Part shown: piece by piece, positions 17,279-26,156 of the stretch
Position numbering within the stretch: position 1 is the stretch's first letter
Layout: each line of letters starts with the position of its first letter
Source: Ruegeria sp. Ofav3-42
GTDB taxonomy: Bacteria > Pseudomonadota > Alphaproteobacteria > Rhodobacterales > Rhodobacteraceae
NCBI RefSeq assembly: GCF_022347725.1
Contig: NZ_JAKRGB010000018.1
Coordinates: forward strand, 24,588-88,587
DNA length: 64,000 nucleotides
Direction: 5' to 3'
Translations under genes and position numbers: made by a program
Notes under the pieces: generated by a model
What the model was told of the DNA's origin: nothing
What the model saw: the letters and a program-made list of their open reading frames with translations, nothing else
The model's database searches: none

Positions 17279-18193
17279 CTACTCCGCAGACAGGCGACTG
17301 CCAGCCGGAATGGACAAGCCCCGCAAAAAGGTTTCCTTATCCTGCGCGCCTTTTCCCGCCCGTTGCAAGCGCAACAGGTCTACCGCGCCCTCGCCGCAGG
17401 CGACGGTCAGGGCATCATCCAGAACCTGACCGGGTATGCCTTGCCCTTCAGCCATTCGTGAGGCCAGCAGCTTGATGCGCGCGCCTTCGAACTCGGTCCA
17501 GGCACCGGGAAACGGTGACAGTCCGCGAATTTGCCGGTCAACCTCAACCGCAGTCCGGGACCAGTCGATCCGGGCCTCGGCCTTGTCGATCTTGGCGGCG
17601 TAGGTAACGCCAACTTCGGGCTGGGGTTCGGGCGTCAGGTTGGGCAAATCACGCAGAGCCTCAACGATCAGGTTCGCACCCATAACCGAAAGGCGGTCGT
17701 GCAATTGATCGGTGGTCTCTTCGATGCCGATATCCGTCTCCTCGCGCAGCAGAACAGGACCTGTGTCCAGCCCGGCCTCCATCTGCATGATGCAGATACC
17801 GGTCTGCGCATCGCCAGACATGATTGCGCGATGAATCGGGGCCGCCCCGCGCCAGCGCGGCAACAGGCTGGCGTGGATGTTCAGACACCCCTGCTTTGGC
17901 GCGTCCAGAATGGGTTGCGGCAGAATCAGGCCATAAGCCACCACGACGGAGACATCCGCGTTCAGCGCCTCAAAGGCATCCTGTTCCTCGGCCGATTTCA
18001 GAGAATCCGGGTGGCGGACGGTCAGCCCCAGGGCCTCAGCCCGTGCGTGAACCGGCGTCGGGCGGTCCTTTTTGCCCCGCCCCGCCGGTCTCGGAGGTTG
18101 ACAATAGACGGCGGCGATCTCATGCCCCGCCTCGACCAGTGCATCCAGCACCGGGACTGAAAAGTCGGGCGTACCCATGAAAATGACGCGCAT
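17279..18193 (-). CDS. fmt: Methionyl-tRNA formyltransferase
   Basis: Formylates initiator Met-tRNA using 10-formyl-tetrahydrofolate. The 304 residues contain RVIFMGTPDFSVPVLDALVEAG at the start, the folate-binding HASLLPRWRGAAPIHRAI with its catalytic Asn and His, and the Asp in MQMEAGLDTGPVLL. The C-terminal domain that grips tRNA is present. It follows the degenerate deformylase gene with a 2-base gap; pairing of fmt with def is standard since the deformylase later removes the formyl group. Confidence 0.97.
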   Translation of the reverse strand: MRVIFMGTPDFSVPVLDALVEAGHEIAAVYCQPPRPAGRGKKDRPTPVHARAEALGLTVRHPDSLKSAEEQDAFEALNADVSVVVAYGLILPQPILDAPKQGCLNIHASLLPRWRGAAPIHRAIMSGDAQTGICIMQMEAGLDTGPVLLREETDIGIEETTDQLHDRLSVMGANLIVEALRDLPNLTPEPQPEVGVTYAAKIDKAEARIDWSRTAVEVDRQIRGLSPFPGAWTEFEGARIKLLASRMAEGQGIPGQVLDDALTVACGEGAVDLLRLQRAGKGAQDKETFLRGLSIPAGSRLSAE

Positions 18194-18195
18194 GA

Positions 18196-18690
18196 TTACC
18201 CCTGTTTCTTGGCTTTGCGCAGCAGCATGTCCCGTTTGACCTTGCTGAGCCGGTCGAAATACATCTGGCCATTCAGATGGTCGATCTGATGCTGAACACT
18301 AGTGGCCTCGATCCCGACAAAGTCGCGGCGATCCACCATACCCTGTTCATTCAGAAACTTGACCGTAACCGCACGCGGTCGCTTCACCTTGGCCGAGACA
18401 CCAGGCAGGTTCGGGCTGGCCTCGTCATGTTCGCGCAGTTCGATTGAGCTGTGCAGGATCTTCGGATTCGCCAGACGCACGGCCCTGCCTCGTTCGGTCG
18501 ACCCATCGACAACGGCCAGCCGCAACATGACCCCGATCTGGGGCGCAGCGAGGCCAACACCGGGCATCGCCTCCATCGTGTCGATCATATCGTCCCAGAT
18601 AGCGCGGATTTCATCCGTGATCTCGGTAACATCTTCGGCCTTGGTCCGCAGGCGTTTGTCGGGCCATGGCAGGCAGGTGCGGGCGGTCAT
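18196..18690 (-). CDS. Peptide deformylase-like protein lacking catalytic residues
   Basis: A 164-residue paralogue of peptide deformylase. The first motif GVGLAAPQ (44-51) is intact, but the second, normally EGCLS, reads EASPN (90-94), so the metal-binding Cys is Ser92. The third, normally HEIDH, reads HQIDH (134-138), so the catalytic Glu is Gln135. The two His ligands remain. By family knowledge this should abolish deformylase activity. It overlaps the active def gene by 4 bases and precedes fmt. It may bind peptides or ribosomes without catalysis, or be a decaying copy. Confidence 0.88.
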   Translation of the reverse strand: MTARTCLPWPDKRLRTKAEDVTEITDEIRAIWDDMIDTMEAMPGVGLAAPQIGVMLRLAVVDGSTERGRAVRLANPKILHSSIELREHDEASPNLPGVSAKVKRPRAVTVKFLNEQGMVDRRDFVGIEATSVQHQIDHLNGQMYFDRLSKVKRDMLLRKAKKQG

Positions 18691-19205
18691 GCGCGGGCCT
18701 GCTCGCGTTTCAGTTTCTGCATCTTCCGCGTGATCATCTGGCGTTTCAGCGGCTTGAGATAGTCGATGAACAGCTTGCCGTTCAAATGGTCGATCTCATG
18801 CTGCACGCATGTGGCCCACAACCCGTCGAATGTTTCTTGCTGCAAGTTGCCATCCCGGTCGATCCACGACACGTCGACCACTTTGGGACGGGTTACCTCG
18901 GCAAACTGCTCGGGGATCGAAAGACAGCCTTCTTCATACACGTTGGTTTCGTCCGATGATGCAATGATCTCGGGATTGAACATGATCAGCGGACGGGGCG
19001 CTTCACCCTCTTCCTTGATGCAATCCATCACGATCAGCCGGTCAAGCACGCCGATCTGGGGCGCGGCAAGGCCGATGCCGGGCGCGTCGTACATCGTCTC
19101 CAGCATGTCATCGGCCAGCTTGCGCAGTTCGTCGCTGATGTCGGCCACAGGCGCGCAGACCTTTTTCAGGCGGGGATCGGGATGGATCAGGATATTGCGT
19201 TTCAT
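18687..19205 (-). CDS. def: Peptide deformylase
   Basis: Removes the N-formyl group from nascent proteins. All three motifs are canonical: GIGLAAPQ (43-50), EEGCLSIP with metal ligand C94, and HEIDH (136-140) with two His ligands and catalytic Glu137. Length (172) is typical. It is the first gene of a def, def-like, fmt, small membrane protein transcript with overlapping or nearly touching genes. Confidence 0.97.
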   Translation of the reverse strand: MKRNILIHPDPRLKKVCAPVADISDELRKLADDMLETMYDAPGIGLAAPQIGVLDRLIVMDCIKEEGEAPRPLIMFNPEIIASSDETNVYEEGCLSIPEQFAEVTRPKVVDVSWIDRDGNLQQETFDGLWATCVQHEIDHLNGKLFIDYLKPLKRQMITRKMQKLKREQARA

Positions 19206-19299
19206 GGGGTTGATTTAGGCCATCCCGCCCCCCGCCGCAACGCCCCCCTTGCGCCTGCTGAATTTGTGGCTAGCTTTCGTCCGGACAGATGGAGCAGAC

Positions 19300-20472
19300 A
19301 TGACTTTCAACGACCTGATCGACCGCCGGGGAACCAACAGTACAAAATGGGACAAGATGGAGCGGCTGTATGGCGTCTCGCCCGAAGACGGGCTGGCCAT
19401 GTGGACGGCAGATTCCGACTATCCCACAGCCCCTTGCGTGATTGATGCGGTCCGGAAAGCCGCAGAACACGGCGTCTTTGGCTATTCCTGGATGCATCCG
19501 GACTATCTGGCGTCGGTTCAGTGGTGGATGAAGAACCGCCACAACTGGGAGATCGACACAGACTGGGTCCTGACCTCGCAAGGTTTGGGCAACGCGATTG
19601 CCCTGTGTCTGGACGTCTGGACCGAACCCGGTGATGGCGTTGTGATCTTCACGCCCGTCTATCATGAGTTCGCGCACAAGGTGAACAAAACCGGCCGCAG
19701 CGTCGTTGAGTGCCCATTGGTTCGGCAGGGCGATACCTACGGACTTGATCTGGATGATGCCCAATCGCGCCTGGACGGGTCAGAAAAGATGCTGCTGTGG
19801 TGCTCGCCCCAGAACCCGTCTGGTCGGGTCTGGACGCCGGACGAGCTGCGCGCCGTGGCTGCCTTTGCAGAGCGCAACGGGCTGATCCTTGTTTCGGACG
19901 AGATTCATCACGATCTGGTTTATCCCGGACACAAGTTTGTGCCGATGGATGTTGCGGCGCCGGACGCGCGACCTTGGACCGTGACCCTGACCGCGGCGTC
20001 CAAGACATTCAACATCGCCGGTCAGCGCACTGGCAACATGATCATTCCCGATCCCAAGCTGCGCGCGGCGATGCGCCGCCGCATTCAGACGCTGGACTAT
20101 GATCCCAGCGCGCTTGGGGTGGCCATGATTACCGCCGCCTATTCACCCGAGGGCGCGGCGTGGGTCGATGATCAGGTCGCGCATCTGGCGGGGAACCGCG
20201 CCGTCTTTGATGCGGCCATAGCCGAAATCCCCGGCCTGTGGTCCATGCCTTTGCAAGCCACCTACCTGGCTTGGGTCGACTTTTCGGGAACGGGTATGAA
20301 CCACGACGAGTTTGTACGGCGTCTGCGTGAGGACGCACAGATCGCCACATCTTCCGGTCCAGGTTTTGGTATGGGTGGTGAGACGTTCGAACGATTCAAT
20401 CTGGCCACCCAACGCGACCGGGTTGAAGAAGCGTGCTTGCGGCTGAAACAGGCGTTTGCCGATCTGCAGTAA
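19300..20472 (+). CDS. MalY/PatB family PLP-dependent C-S lyase or aminotransferase
   Basis: A 390-residue fold-type I PLP enzyme of the MalY/PatB group, typically a cystathionine beta-lyase releasing homocysteine, pyruvate and ammonia. Features include GLAMWTADSDYPTAP, GVFGYSWMHPDY, the WCSPQNPSGRVW stretch, LVSDEIHHDLVYPGHK with the PLP-contacting Asp, and the Schiff-base Lys in TAASKTFNIAGQRTG. ATG 19300 follows GGAG at 19291-19294. Substrate within the group is not certain. Confidence 0.9.
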   Translation: MTFNDLIDRRGTNSTKWDKMERLYGVSPEDGLAMWTADSDYPTAPCVIDAVRKAAEHGVFGYSWMHPDYLASVQWWMKNRHNWEIDTDWVLTSQGLGNAIALCLDVWTEPGDGVVIFTPVYHEFAHKVNKTGRSVVECPLVRQGDTYGLDLDDAQSRLDGSEKMLLWCSPQNPSGRVWTPDELRAVAAFAERNGLILVSDEIHHDLVYPGHKFVPMDVAAPDARPWTVTLTAASKTFNIAGQRTGNMIIPDPKLRAAMRRRIQTLDYDPSALGVAMITAAYSPEGAAWVDDQVAHLAGNRAVFDAAIAEIPGLWSMPLQATYLAWVDFSGTGMNHDEFVRRLREDAQIATSSGPGFGMGGETFERFNLATQRDRVEEACLRLKQAFADLQ

Positions 20473-20475
20473 GCC

Positions 20476-21003
20476 GTGCGTCGGTTTGCGCTCATATCAC
20501 TGCTTACAATTGTGGCGGGAGCGGCGTGGTTTGGCTGGCATCGTTTTGGTCCACGCCCTCTCGCGCCGGCGATGGCGCCGCAAGCCGCATGGATCGACCA
20601 CATCCTGATCGAAAAGTCCGCTCGCCGTCTAACGGCAACTCAAAACGGCGCGGTTGTGATGCAAGCGGATGTTGCCTTGGGGTTTGCGCCAGAGGGCGAC
20701 AAGCAGCAAGAAGGAGATGGGAAAACCCCGATCGGCATCTTCAGGATCGACCGCCGCAACCCCCAAAGCGCATTTCACCTGTCACTCGGGATCGATTACC
20801 CGCAGTTGCATGACATCGAACGTGCCAATCTTCAGGGCGTTGACCCGGGCAGCGACATCTTTATTCACGGACAACCAAATGGCGTCGCCGGTATGACGCT
20901 ACCCGGTGACTGGACGGCCGGATGCGTTGCCTTGTCGAATGCGGAAATGGAGCGCCTATGGAGTCTAACACCCGACGGCACTGTGGTTGAAATCCGCCCT
21001 TAG
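20476..21003 (+). CDS. L,D-transpeptidase (YkuD domain)
   Basis: A 175-residue envelope protein that would cross-link or modify peptidoglycan. An N-terminal hydrophobic segment (about 3-20) anchors or exports it. The YkuD catalytic motif is present as IFIHGQPNGV followed by GDWTAGCVALSNAEMERLW, with the active-site Cys and upstream His. It begins with GTG, three bases after the PatB-like gene, and converges on the next gene with a 4-base overlap. Confidence 0.9.
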   Translation: MRRFALISLLTIVAGAAWFGWHRFGPRPLAPAMAPQAAWIDHILIEKSARRLTATQNGAVVMQADVALGFAPEGDKQQEGDGKTPIGIFRIDRRNPQSAFHLSLGIDYPQLHDIERANLQGVDPGSDIFIHGQPNGVAGMTLPGDWTAGCVALSNAEMERLWSLTPDGTVVEIRP

Positions 21004-21353
21004 TCCTCGTTCCCAAGCAGCGCGATCGGCGCGTCCGGAGCGCGATAAAAGTCGAGCGGCGCCTTGTCAGCAGCGGCAGTACTACGCTTGAACTCATAGC
21101 GCATTTCACCCGCCTCATCCTCATCCGCGATGATGAGACACTGATACAGGTGGTTGGCCCCGTCATAGATGTCGACAAGCCCACGCAATTGCGGCGTGGT
21201 TTCCGCCTCGACAGTAAAACCGTCTTTCCACAATCTCAAAATTTTGTAGGTATTGTCGCCTATATTGACACGCAGACGGCTGGTCTTCTTCAACCCCGCG
21301 ATTCGCGCCGCATCCAGTTCGGCCGTTATTTCCTTTGAAATATATGTCGTCAT
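21000..21353 (-). CDS. Hypothetical protein
   Basis: A 117-residue soluble protein that I do not recognise. It starts MTTYISKEITAELDAAR, has a central beta-rich part (YKILRLWKDGFTVEAET) and an aromatic segment DIYDGANHLYQCLI. I chose ATG 21353 because GGGGAAGG lies 4 bases upstream; an in-frame start 39 bases earlier has no such site. It is transcribed divergently from the hydroquinone reductase gene, with about 200 bases between them. Confidence 0.7.
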   Translation of the reverse strand: MTTYISKEITAELDAARIAGLKKTSRLRVNIGDNTYKILRLWKDGFTVEAETTPQLRGLVDIYDGANHLYQCLIIADEDEAGEMRYEFKRSTAAADKAPLDFYRAPDAPIALLGNED

Positions 21354-21409
21354 AAAACCTTCCCCCGGCAATGACTTATATTGTGAAGCCAAGATCGTAA
21401 AAATCCAAT

Positions 21410-21423
21410 GAACGAGAGCGTTC
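21410..21423. promoter_or_regulatory. Palindrome in a divergent intergenic region
   Basis: GAACG-AGAG-CGTTC (21410-21423) is a perfect 5-base inverted repeat, directly followed by an AT-rich stretch containing GAATTTAAATTT. It lies between the two divergent starts at 21353 and 21555 and could be an operator. The evidence is symmetry and place only. Confidence 0.25.
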
Positions 21424-21554
21424 GAATTTAAATTTGTTGCACAGAAATCCCAGCCGAATTGTGCATGTGCGCAGGCAAAGTGCGCGCGCGCTCGCGTAGG
21501 AACCGCATCTTCGACCCACTATGTTTGACCAAACCGCTATTCGGAGGATTGAAG

Positions 21555-22544
21555 ATGGGCCTTTTGGTCGACGGCAAATGGCACGATACGTGGTATGACA
21601 CAAAATCTACCGGCGGCGCATTCAAACGAAGCGCAGCACAGTTTCGCAATTGGATGACAGCCGACGGCAGCGCCGGGCCTTCGGGCAAAGGTGGTTTCAA
21701 AGCCGAATCCGGCCGCTATCATCTGTACGTCAGCCATGCCTGTCCATGGGCGCACCGCACCCTGATCTTTCGCGAGTTGAAAGAGCTGAGCGATCACATT
21801 TCAGTTTCCGTCGTAAATCCCGATATGTTGGATCAAGGCTGGACTTTTGAACGTGACGACCATGGGGCCACGGGTGACACGCTTTATGGGCTGAGTCATG
21901 CCCATCAGGTCTATACCAAAGCCGACCCCTCCTATTCCGGTCGGGTCACTGTGCCGATCCTCTGGGACAAGGAGCAACAGACAATTGTCTCGAACGAAAG
22001 CTCTGAAATCATCCGCATGTTCAACTCGGCCTTCGACGGGATCACCGGCAATACCGATGATTACTGGCCCGAGGCGATGCGCAATGAGATTGAAGAGGTG
22101 AACGCGCGCATCTACTCCAACGTCAACAATGGCGTCTACAAATCCGGTTTTGCGACTACCCAGCAAGCCTATGACGACGCTGTGAACCCACTGTTCGAAA
22201 CCTTAGATTGGCTCGAAGACCGGCTGGCCTCGAACCGTTACCTGATGGGCAACCGCATAACCGAGGCCGACTGGAGGTTGTTCACAACACTGATCCGGTT
22301 CGACCCGGTCTATCACTTGCATTTCAAATGCAACCGGCGGCGCTTGATCGATTACCCGAACTTGTGGGCCTTTACCCGTGAGCTATATCAGTGGCCGGGC
22401 GTCGCATCGACTGTGAACATGCAGCACATCGTGCGCCATTATCACTACAGCCACGACAGCATCAATCCGCATCGCATCATCCCGACAAACCCGGTGCTGG
22501 ATTACATGGAGCCGCACGGGCGCGATCAGCGGCCCGCCGCGTAA
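21555..22544 (+). CDS. Glutathionyl-hydroquinone reductase (ECM4/YqjG type)
   Basis: A 329-residue glutathione transferase of the Xi class, which reduces glutathionyl-hydroquinones using glutathione. The catalytic Cys63 is in the diagnostic HACPWAHRT motif. Other family features are MLDQGWTFERDD, VPILWDKEQQTIVSNESSEI and the C-terminal HYHYSHDSINPHRIIP. ATG 21555 follows GGAGG at 21543-21547. The last 19 bases overlap the opposing receiver gene. Confidence 0.93.
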   Translation: MGLLVDGKWHDTWYDTKSTGGAFKRSAAQFRNWMTADGSAGPSGKGGFKAESGRYHLYVSHACPWAHRTLIFRELKELSDHISVSVVNPDMLDQGWTFERDDHGATGDTLYGLSHAHQVYTKADPSYSGRVTVPILWDKEQQTIVSNESSEIIRMFNSAFDGITGNTDDYWPEAMRNEIEEVNARIYSNVNNGVYKSGFATTQQAYDDAVNPLFETLDWLEDRLASNRYLMGNRITEADWRLFTTLIRFDPVYHLHFKCNRRRLIDYPNLWAFTRELYQWPGVASTVNMQHIVRHYHYSHDSINPHRIIPTNPVLDYMEPHGRDQRPAA

Positions 22545-22888
22545 TGTTCGACCATCGCCGCCAGATCCTCTGGCGGCGTACCGCTTTGCACATAAGCGCA
22601 AGCATTCGGGCTATGGGCAAAAATCGACCCATCCGAAAAGAACGTGGTGTTGGTGACGAAGATTACCCGCGCTTCGGGGCGGCGATAGCTGGCGAAATCC
22701 GCCACGGCCAGCGCGCTGCCGGTTTCCAGAACCAGATCCAGCACGATGATATCGAAATCCGTACCATAAAGCGCAAGGATAGCCGCCTCTTGCCCGGCAA
22801 CAAGCGTCACTTCAGCGCCTTGCCGTTCCAGATGCCTTTGCCAGACCCGACCAAGGTCGGGGTTACTCTCAACAATCAAAACATTCAT
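22526..22888 (-). CDS. Stand-alone response-regulator receiver domain, degenerate
   Basis: A 120-residue single receiver domain. MNVLIVESNPDLG opens the fold and Asp51 in DIIVLDLVLE is the likely phosphorylation site. The usual acidic pair after strand one is Glu7-Ser8, and the conserved Lys after strand five is not visible in CAYVQSGTPPEDLA. Such changes often alter or abolish magnesium-dependent phosphorylation. I chose ATG 22888, where the fold begins; the open frame extends 60 bases upstream. No kinase or output gene is adjacent. Confidence 0.82.
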   Translation of the reverse strand: MNVLIVESNPDLGRVWQRHLERQGAEVTLVAGQEAAILALYGTDFDIIVLDLVLETGSALAVADFASYRRPEARVIFVTNTTFFSDGSIFAHSPNACAYVQSGTPPEDLAAMVEHYAAGR

Positions 22889-23071
22889 TTGCAACAACCT
22901 CGGCACTTGGTAGAGTATGTGGTGCCGACCCCCGTGGTTTGTGATCACGCTTATTCCTTAACAAAGTGTTAACGGCGCTGGCCAATCGGGCTGATCACGC
23001 GGATTTGCTTGTGCAAACGGCAAAAATCCGCTTGAAGCAGGCCTAAACAGGCAATTCCGGCGAGAACCCCG

Positions 23072-24037
23072 ATGGCAAGCCAAGATGAAAAACTGAACCC
23101 TCGTGCCGCGCGCGACCACGGCGGCGGTCTGGACGGCGCCATCGCGCAATACGGCGGCAAACGGGAAGAATGGATAGACCTGTCCACAGGCATCAACCCA
23201 CACCCTTACAAAGTATCGGGTCTGATCCATTCTGACTGGACCGCGCTGCCCGATCACGGCGCTTTCGAACGGCTGTCCATCGCCGCGCGCCGGTTCTGGT
23301 CAGTACCGGACAGCGCCGCGATATTGCCTGCCCCCGGCGCGTCAGCGGTTATCGCCCGAATCCCTGCGCTTGCAACGACTGGACGCGTGCAAATCACTGC
23401 CCCCACGTACAACGAACATGCAGCCGCCTTTTCGGCGCAGGGTTGGAACGTTCAGCCGGACCGACCAGCCGAAGCCCGCGTCATCGTGCACCCCAACAAC
23501 CCGGATGGCCGCATCTGGACCACCGCCGACGTGGATGCCCCATTGACCGTAATTGATGAGAGCTTTTGCGATGTTTGTCCTGAGGCATCTTTGATCCATC
23601 TGTCTGACCAACCCGGTGTGATCGTACTGAAGAGTTTTGGCAAATTCTGGGGGCTCGCCGGATTGCGGCTTGGCTTTGCGATCGGTCAGCCCGACCTGAT
23701 CTCTCGGCTGAACGATCTGACCGGGCCATGGTCCGTTTCCGGCCCTGCCCTGCGGATCGGAGAACAGGCGTTGCGGGATACCGAATGGGCCGATTCCGCA
23801 CGTCAGAAACTAAGCGATGCGGCCGATCGGCTCGATCGGTTGGTCCTTTCCAATGGGGCTTCGCTTGTCGGCGGAACCACCCTGTTCCGCCTTTACGAGG
23901 TCGACAACGCGGCGAACTGGCAAGACAAGCTGGCCCGCAACCAAATCTGGAGCCGCGTTTTCCCCTATTCGCAAACCTATCTGCGCCTCGGCCTTCCCCC
24001 CTCTGACGGCTGGGACCGGCTGGAGGCGGCGCTGTGA
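23072..24037 (+). CDS. cobC: Threonine-phosphate decarboxylase-like PLP enzyme (cobalamin synthesis)
   Basis: A 321-residue fold-type I PLP enzyme. Family members supply the aminopropanol linker of cobalamin by decarboxylating threonine phosphate. Seen: HGGGLDGAIAQYGG and DLSTGINPHPY near the N-terminus, VHPNNPDGRIW, VIDESFCDVCPE with the PLP Asp, and the Schiff-base Lys in VLKSFGKFWGLAGLRLG. The stop overlaps the start of cbiB by 4 bases, confirming the pathway. The symbol follows alphaproteobacterial use; enteric bacteria call it cobD. No cobalamin riboswitch is visible upstream. Confidence 0.92.
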   Translation: MASQDEKLNPRAARDHGGGLDGAIAQYGGKREEWIDLSTGINPHPYKVSGLIHSDWTALPDHGAFERLSIAARRFWSVPDSAAILPAPGASAVIARIPALATTGRVQITAPTYNEHAAAFSAQGWNVQPDRPAEARVIVHPNNPDGRIWTTADVDAPLTVIDESFCDVCPEASLIHLSDQPGVIVLKSFGKFWGLAGLRLGFAIGQPDLISRLNDLTGPWSVSGPALRIGEQALRDTEWADSARQKLSDAADRLDRLVLSNGASLVGGTTLFRLYEVDNAANWQDKLARNQIWSRVFPYSQTYLRLGLPPSDGWDRLEAAL

Positions 24038-24954
24038 GCACCGCTTTCCTTTTGGTCTGCGCCATGTGTCTGGACGCTGCCTTGGGAGAGCCCGACTGGC
24101 TATGGTCACGCATCCGCCATCCAGCGGTAATAATCGGCAACGTCATCGGGTGGCTGGATAAACGCCTGAACCAGGGTCCGCAGCGACGCCTGAAAGGCGC
24201 TGCCGTCGTGTTGGTGCTGGTCGTCGGAGCCTTGGTCCTTGGGTACGCGCTCACTTTGCTTGGGCCGGTGGTCGAGGTCATAATCTGCGCAATCCTCTTG
24301 GCTCAGAAATCGCTGGTGTCTCATGTCCGCGACGTGGGCGAAGGGTTGCGGATCTCGTTAGCCGAGGGCCGCGCCAAAGTCGCAATGATCGTTTCACGCG
24401 ATACACGCGATATGACTGAGGCGCAGGTTGCCCGATCCGCCATTGAGAGCGCGGCGGAAAACCTCAGCGATGGGGTGATCGCGCCTGCATTCTGGTTCCT
24501 GATCGCGGGCCTTCCGGGGCTGCTGATCTACAAGGCGGTCAACACCGCCGACAGCATGATCGGGTACCGTAACGAAAAATACCGCGAGTTCGGCTGGGCC
24601 GCGGCCCGTCTGGACGACGTGCTAAACCTGATCCCTGCCCGGCTGACCGGCGTGATGATCGTCGCCTTGTCTGGCCAATGGGCGCGCTGGTCCGAGATGG
24701 TCGCAGATGCGCGCCGCCATATCTCACCCAATGCAGGCTGGCCCGAGGCTGCAATGGCGCGGGCTCTGAACGTCGCCCTCGCCGGGCCGCGCAGCTATGA
24801 CGGACGGATCCGCGACCTGGCCTGGGTCAACGGCGAAGCCCCGCGCGAAATCGGCGCGTCAGAGGTTTTCCGCGCATGCGATATGCTTTGGAAGGTTTGG
24901 GGGCTTGCGTTGGGCCTCGTGTCGGTGTGGGTTGGGGCAAGTTTCATATTCTGA
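24034..24954 (+). CDS. cbiB: Adenosylcobinamide-phosphate synthase
   Basis: Membrane enzyme that joins aminopropanol phosphate to adenosylcobyric acid. The 306-residue protein shows LDAALGEPDWLWSRIRHPAVIIG at the N-terminus, four to five hydrophobic segments, and the family core SRDTRDMTEAQVARSAIES, ENLSDGVIAPAFW and NTADSMIGYRNEKYREFGW. It is translationally coupled to cobC by a 4-base overlap. Called cobD in Pseudomonas nomenclature. With bluB at 50.2 kb, it indicates de novo B12 synthesis. Confidence 0.95.
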   Translation: MSTAFLLVCAMCLDAALGEPDWLWSRIRHPAVIIGNVIGWLDKRLNQGPQRRLKGAAVVLVLVVGALVLGYALTLLGPVVEVIICAILLAQKSLVSHVRDVGEGLRISLAEGRAKVAMIVSRDTRDMTEAQVARSAIESAAENLSDGVIAPAFWFLIAGLPGLLIYKAVNTADSMIGYRNEKYREFGWAAARLDDVLNLIPARLTGVMIVALSGQWARWSEMVADARRHISPNAGWPEAAMARALNVALAGPRSYDGRIRDLAWVNGEAPREIGASEVFRACDMLWKVWGLALGLVSVWVGASFIF

Positions 24955-24965
24955 CGGACCCGAAC

Positions 24966-26129
24966 ATGCATATTCTCTCAGGCATCGTTGCCGCCGCCCT
25001 TTTCGCCTCGCCCGCCCTGGCCCAATGCGGTGGCGGGTTCAACTCCTTCGTGAACGGTCTGAAGGCCGAAGCCATTGAACAAGGGTTCGACAAATCTACG
25101 GTGGACAGCTTTTTCAAAGGCGTTCAGCAGGACGGTGCCGTGCTCAAGGCTGACCGGGCGCAGGGGGTGTTCCAGAAACCGTTTGTCGACTTTTCGCGTC
25201 GCCTGATCTCGCAAAACCGCATTGATCGCGGGCAGGCCATGTCTCGAAAATACGACGCCGTGTTTGACCGGATCGAGCGGGAATACGGCGTGTCACGTGG
25301 TGTTCTGTTGGCCTTTTGGGCGTTTGAAACCGACTACGGCGCGGTGCAGGGCGATTTCAACACACGCAACGCGCTGGTGACGCTGGCCCATGACTGCCGC
25401 CGTCCCGAGCTGTTTCGACCGCAGGTTTTTGCAGCGATCGAGCTGTACGATCAAGGCGATTTCGACCCCGCCCGCACAACCGGTGCCTGGGCAGGCGAGA
25501 TCGGGATGGTGCAGATGTTACCCCGAGACATTCTTGAAAATGGCGTAGACGGGGATGGTGACGGCACGGTGTCGCTGAAAACCTCGGCGCCGGACGCACT
25601 CATGTCTGGGGCCAAGATGTTGTCTCATCTGGGCTGGAGACCGGGTGAGCCATGGTTGCAAGAGGTGACAGTTCCCGCGCAGATGGATTGGTCGCTGTCG
25701 GGTCCCGGCAAACCGCGCCCGGTGTCAGAGTGGCAGGCAATGGGCGTTCAGGCACGCAGCGGGTCATTGAGCGACTTGCCCGCATCTCTGATCCTGCCGC
25801 AGGGGCATCAGGGCCCCGCATTTCTGGCCTATCCAAACTTCGACGTCTATTTCGAATGGAACCAGAGCTTTGTCTACGTTCTAACCGCCGCCTATTTTGG
25901 AACCAGACTGGAAGGCGCGCAGATCTATGACGCAGGCAACACAGCGCAGGCGCTTTCGGGGGCTCAGATGAAGCAACTGCAAAGCAAGCTACAGGCGCGT
26001 GGCCACGATGTGGGCAACATCGACGGAATTTTAGGGGCGGGTACGCGTGCTGCGGTTCAATCTGAACAAGCGCGCCTGGGACTGCCCGCAGACGCATGGC
26101 CCACCGTGGACCTGCTGAACCAATTGTAA
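24966..26129 (+). CDS. Lytic murein transglycosylase with peptidoglycan-binding domain
   Basis: A 387-residue periplasmic enzyme that cleaves glycan strands to 1,6-anhydromuropeptides. It has a signal peptide ending ASPALAQ, an MltB-like SLT_2 domain with the catalytic Glu in WAFETDYGAVQGDF, the GEIGMVQMLPRD motif and the FDVYFEWNQSFVY region. A C-terminal PG_binding_1 domain contains MKQLQSKLQARGHD and DGILGAGTRAAVQ. ATG 24966 is set by the signal peptide. It follows cbiB after 11 bases, without a functional link. Confidence 0.93.
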   Translation: MHILSGIVAAALFASPALAQCGGGFNSFVNGLKAEAIEQGFDKSTVDSFFKGVQQDGAVLKADRAQGVFQKPFVDFSRRLISQNRIDRGQAMSRKYDAVFDRIEREYGVSRGVLLAFWAFETDYGAVQGDFNTRNALVTLAHDCRRPELFRPQVFAAIELYDQGDFDPARTTGAWAGEIGMVQMLPRDILENGVDGDGDGTVSLKTSAPDALMSGAKMLSHLGWRPGEPWLQEVTVPAQMDWSLSGPGKPRPVSEWQAMGVQARSGSLSDLPASLILPQGHQGPAFLAYPNFDVYFEWNQSFVYVLTAAYFGTRLEGAQIYDAGNTAQALSGAQMKQLQSKLQARGHDVGNIDGILGAGTRAAVQSEQARLGLPADAWPTVDLLNQL

Positions 26130-26156
26130 GACTACACGAACGCTTCGATCGGCCCC

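Noticed and set aside
22889..23071. Cobalamin riboswitch upstream of cobC
   Set aside because: No B12-box-like conserved core is visible in the gap.
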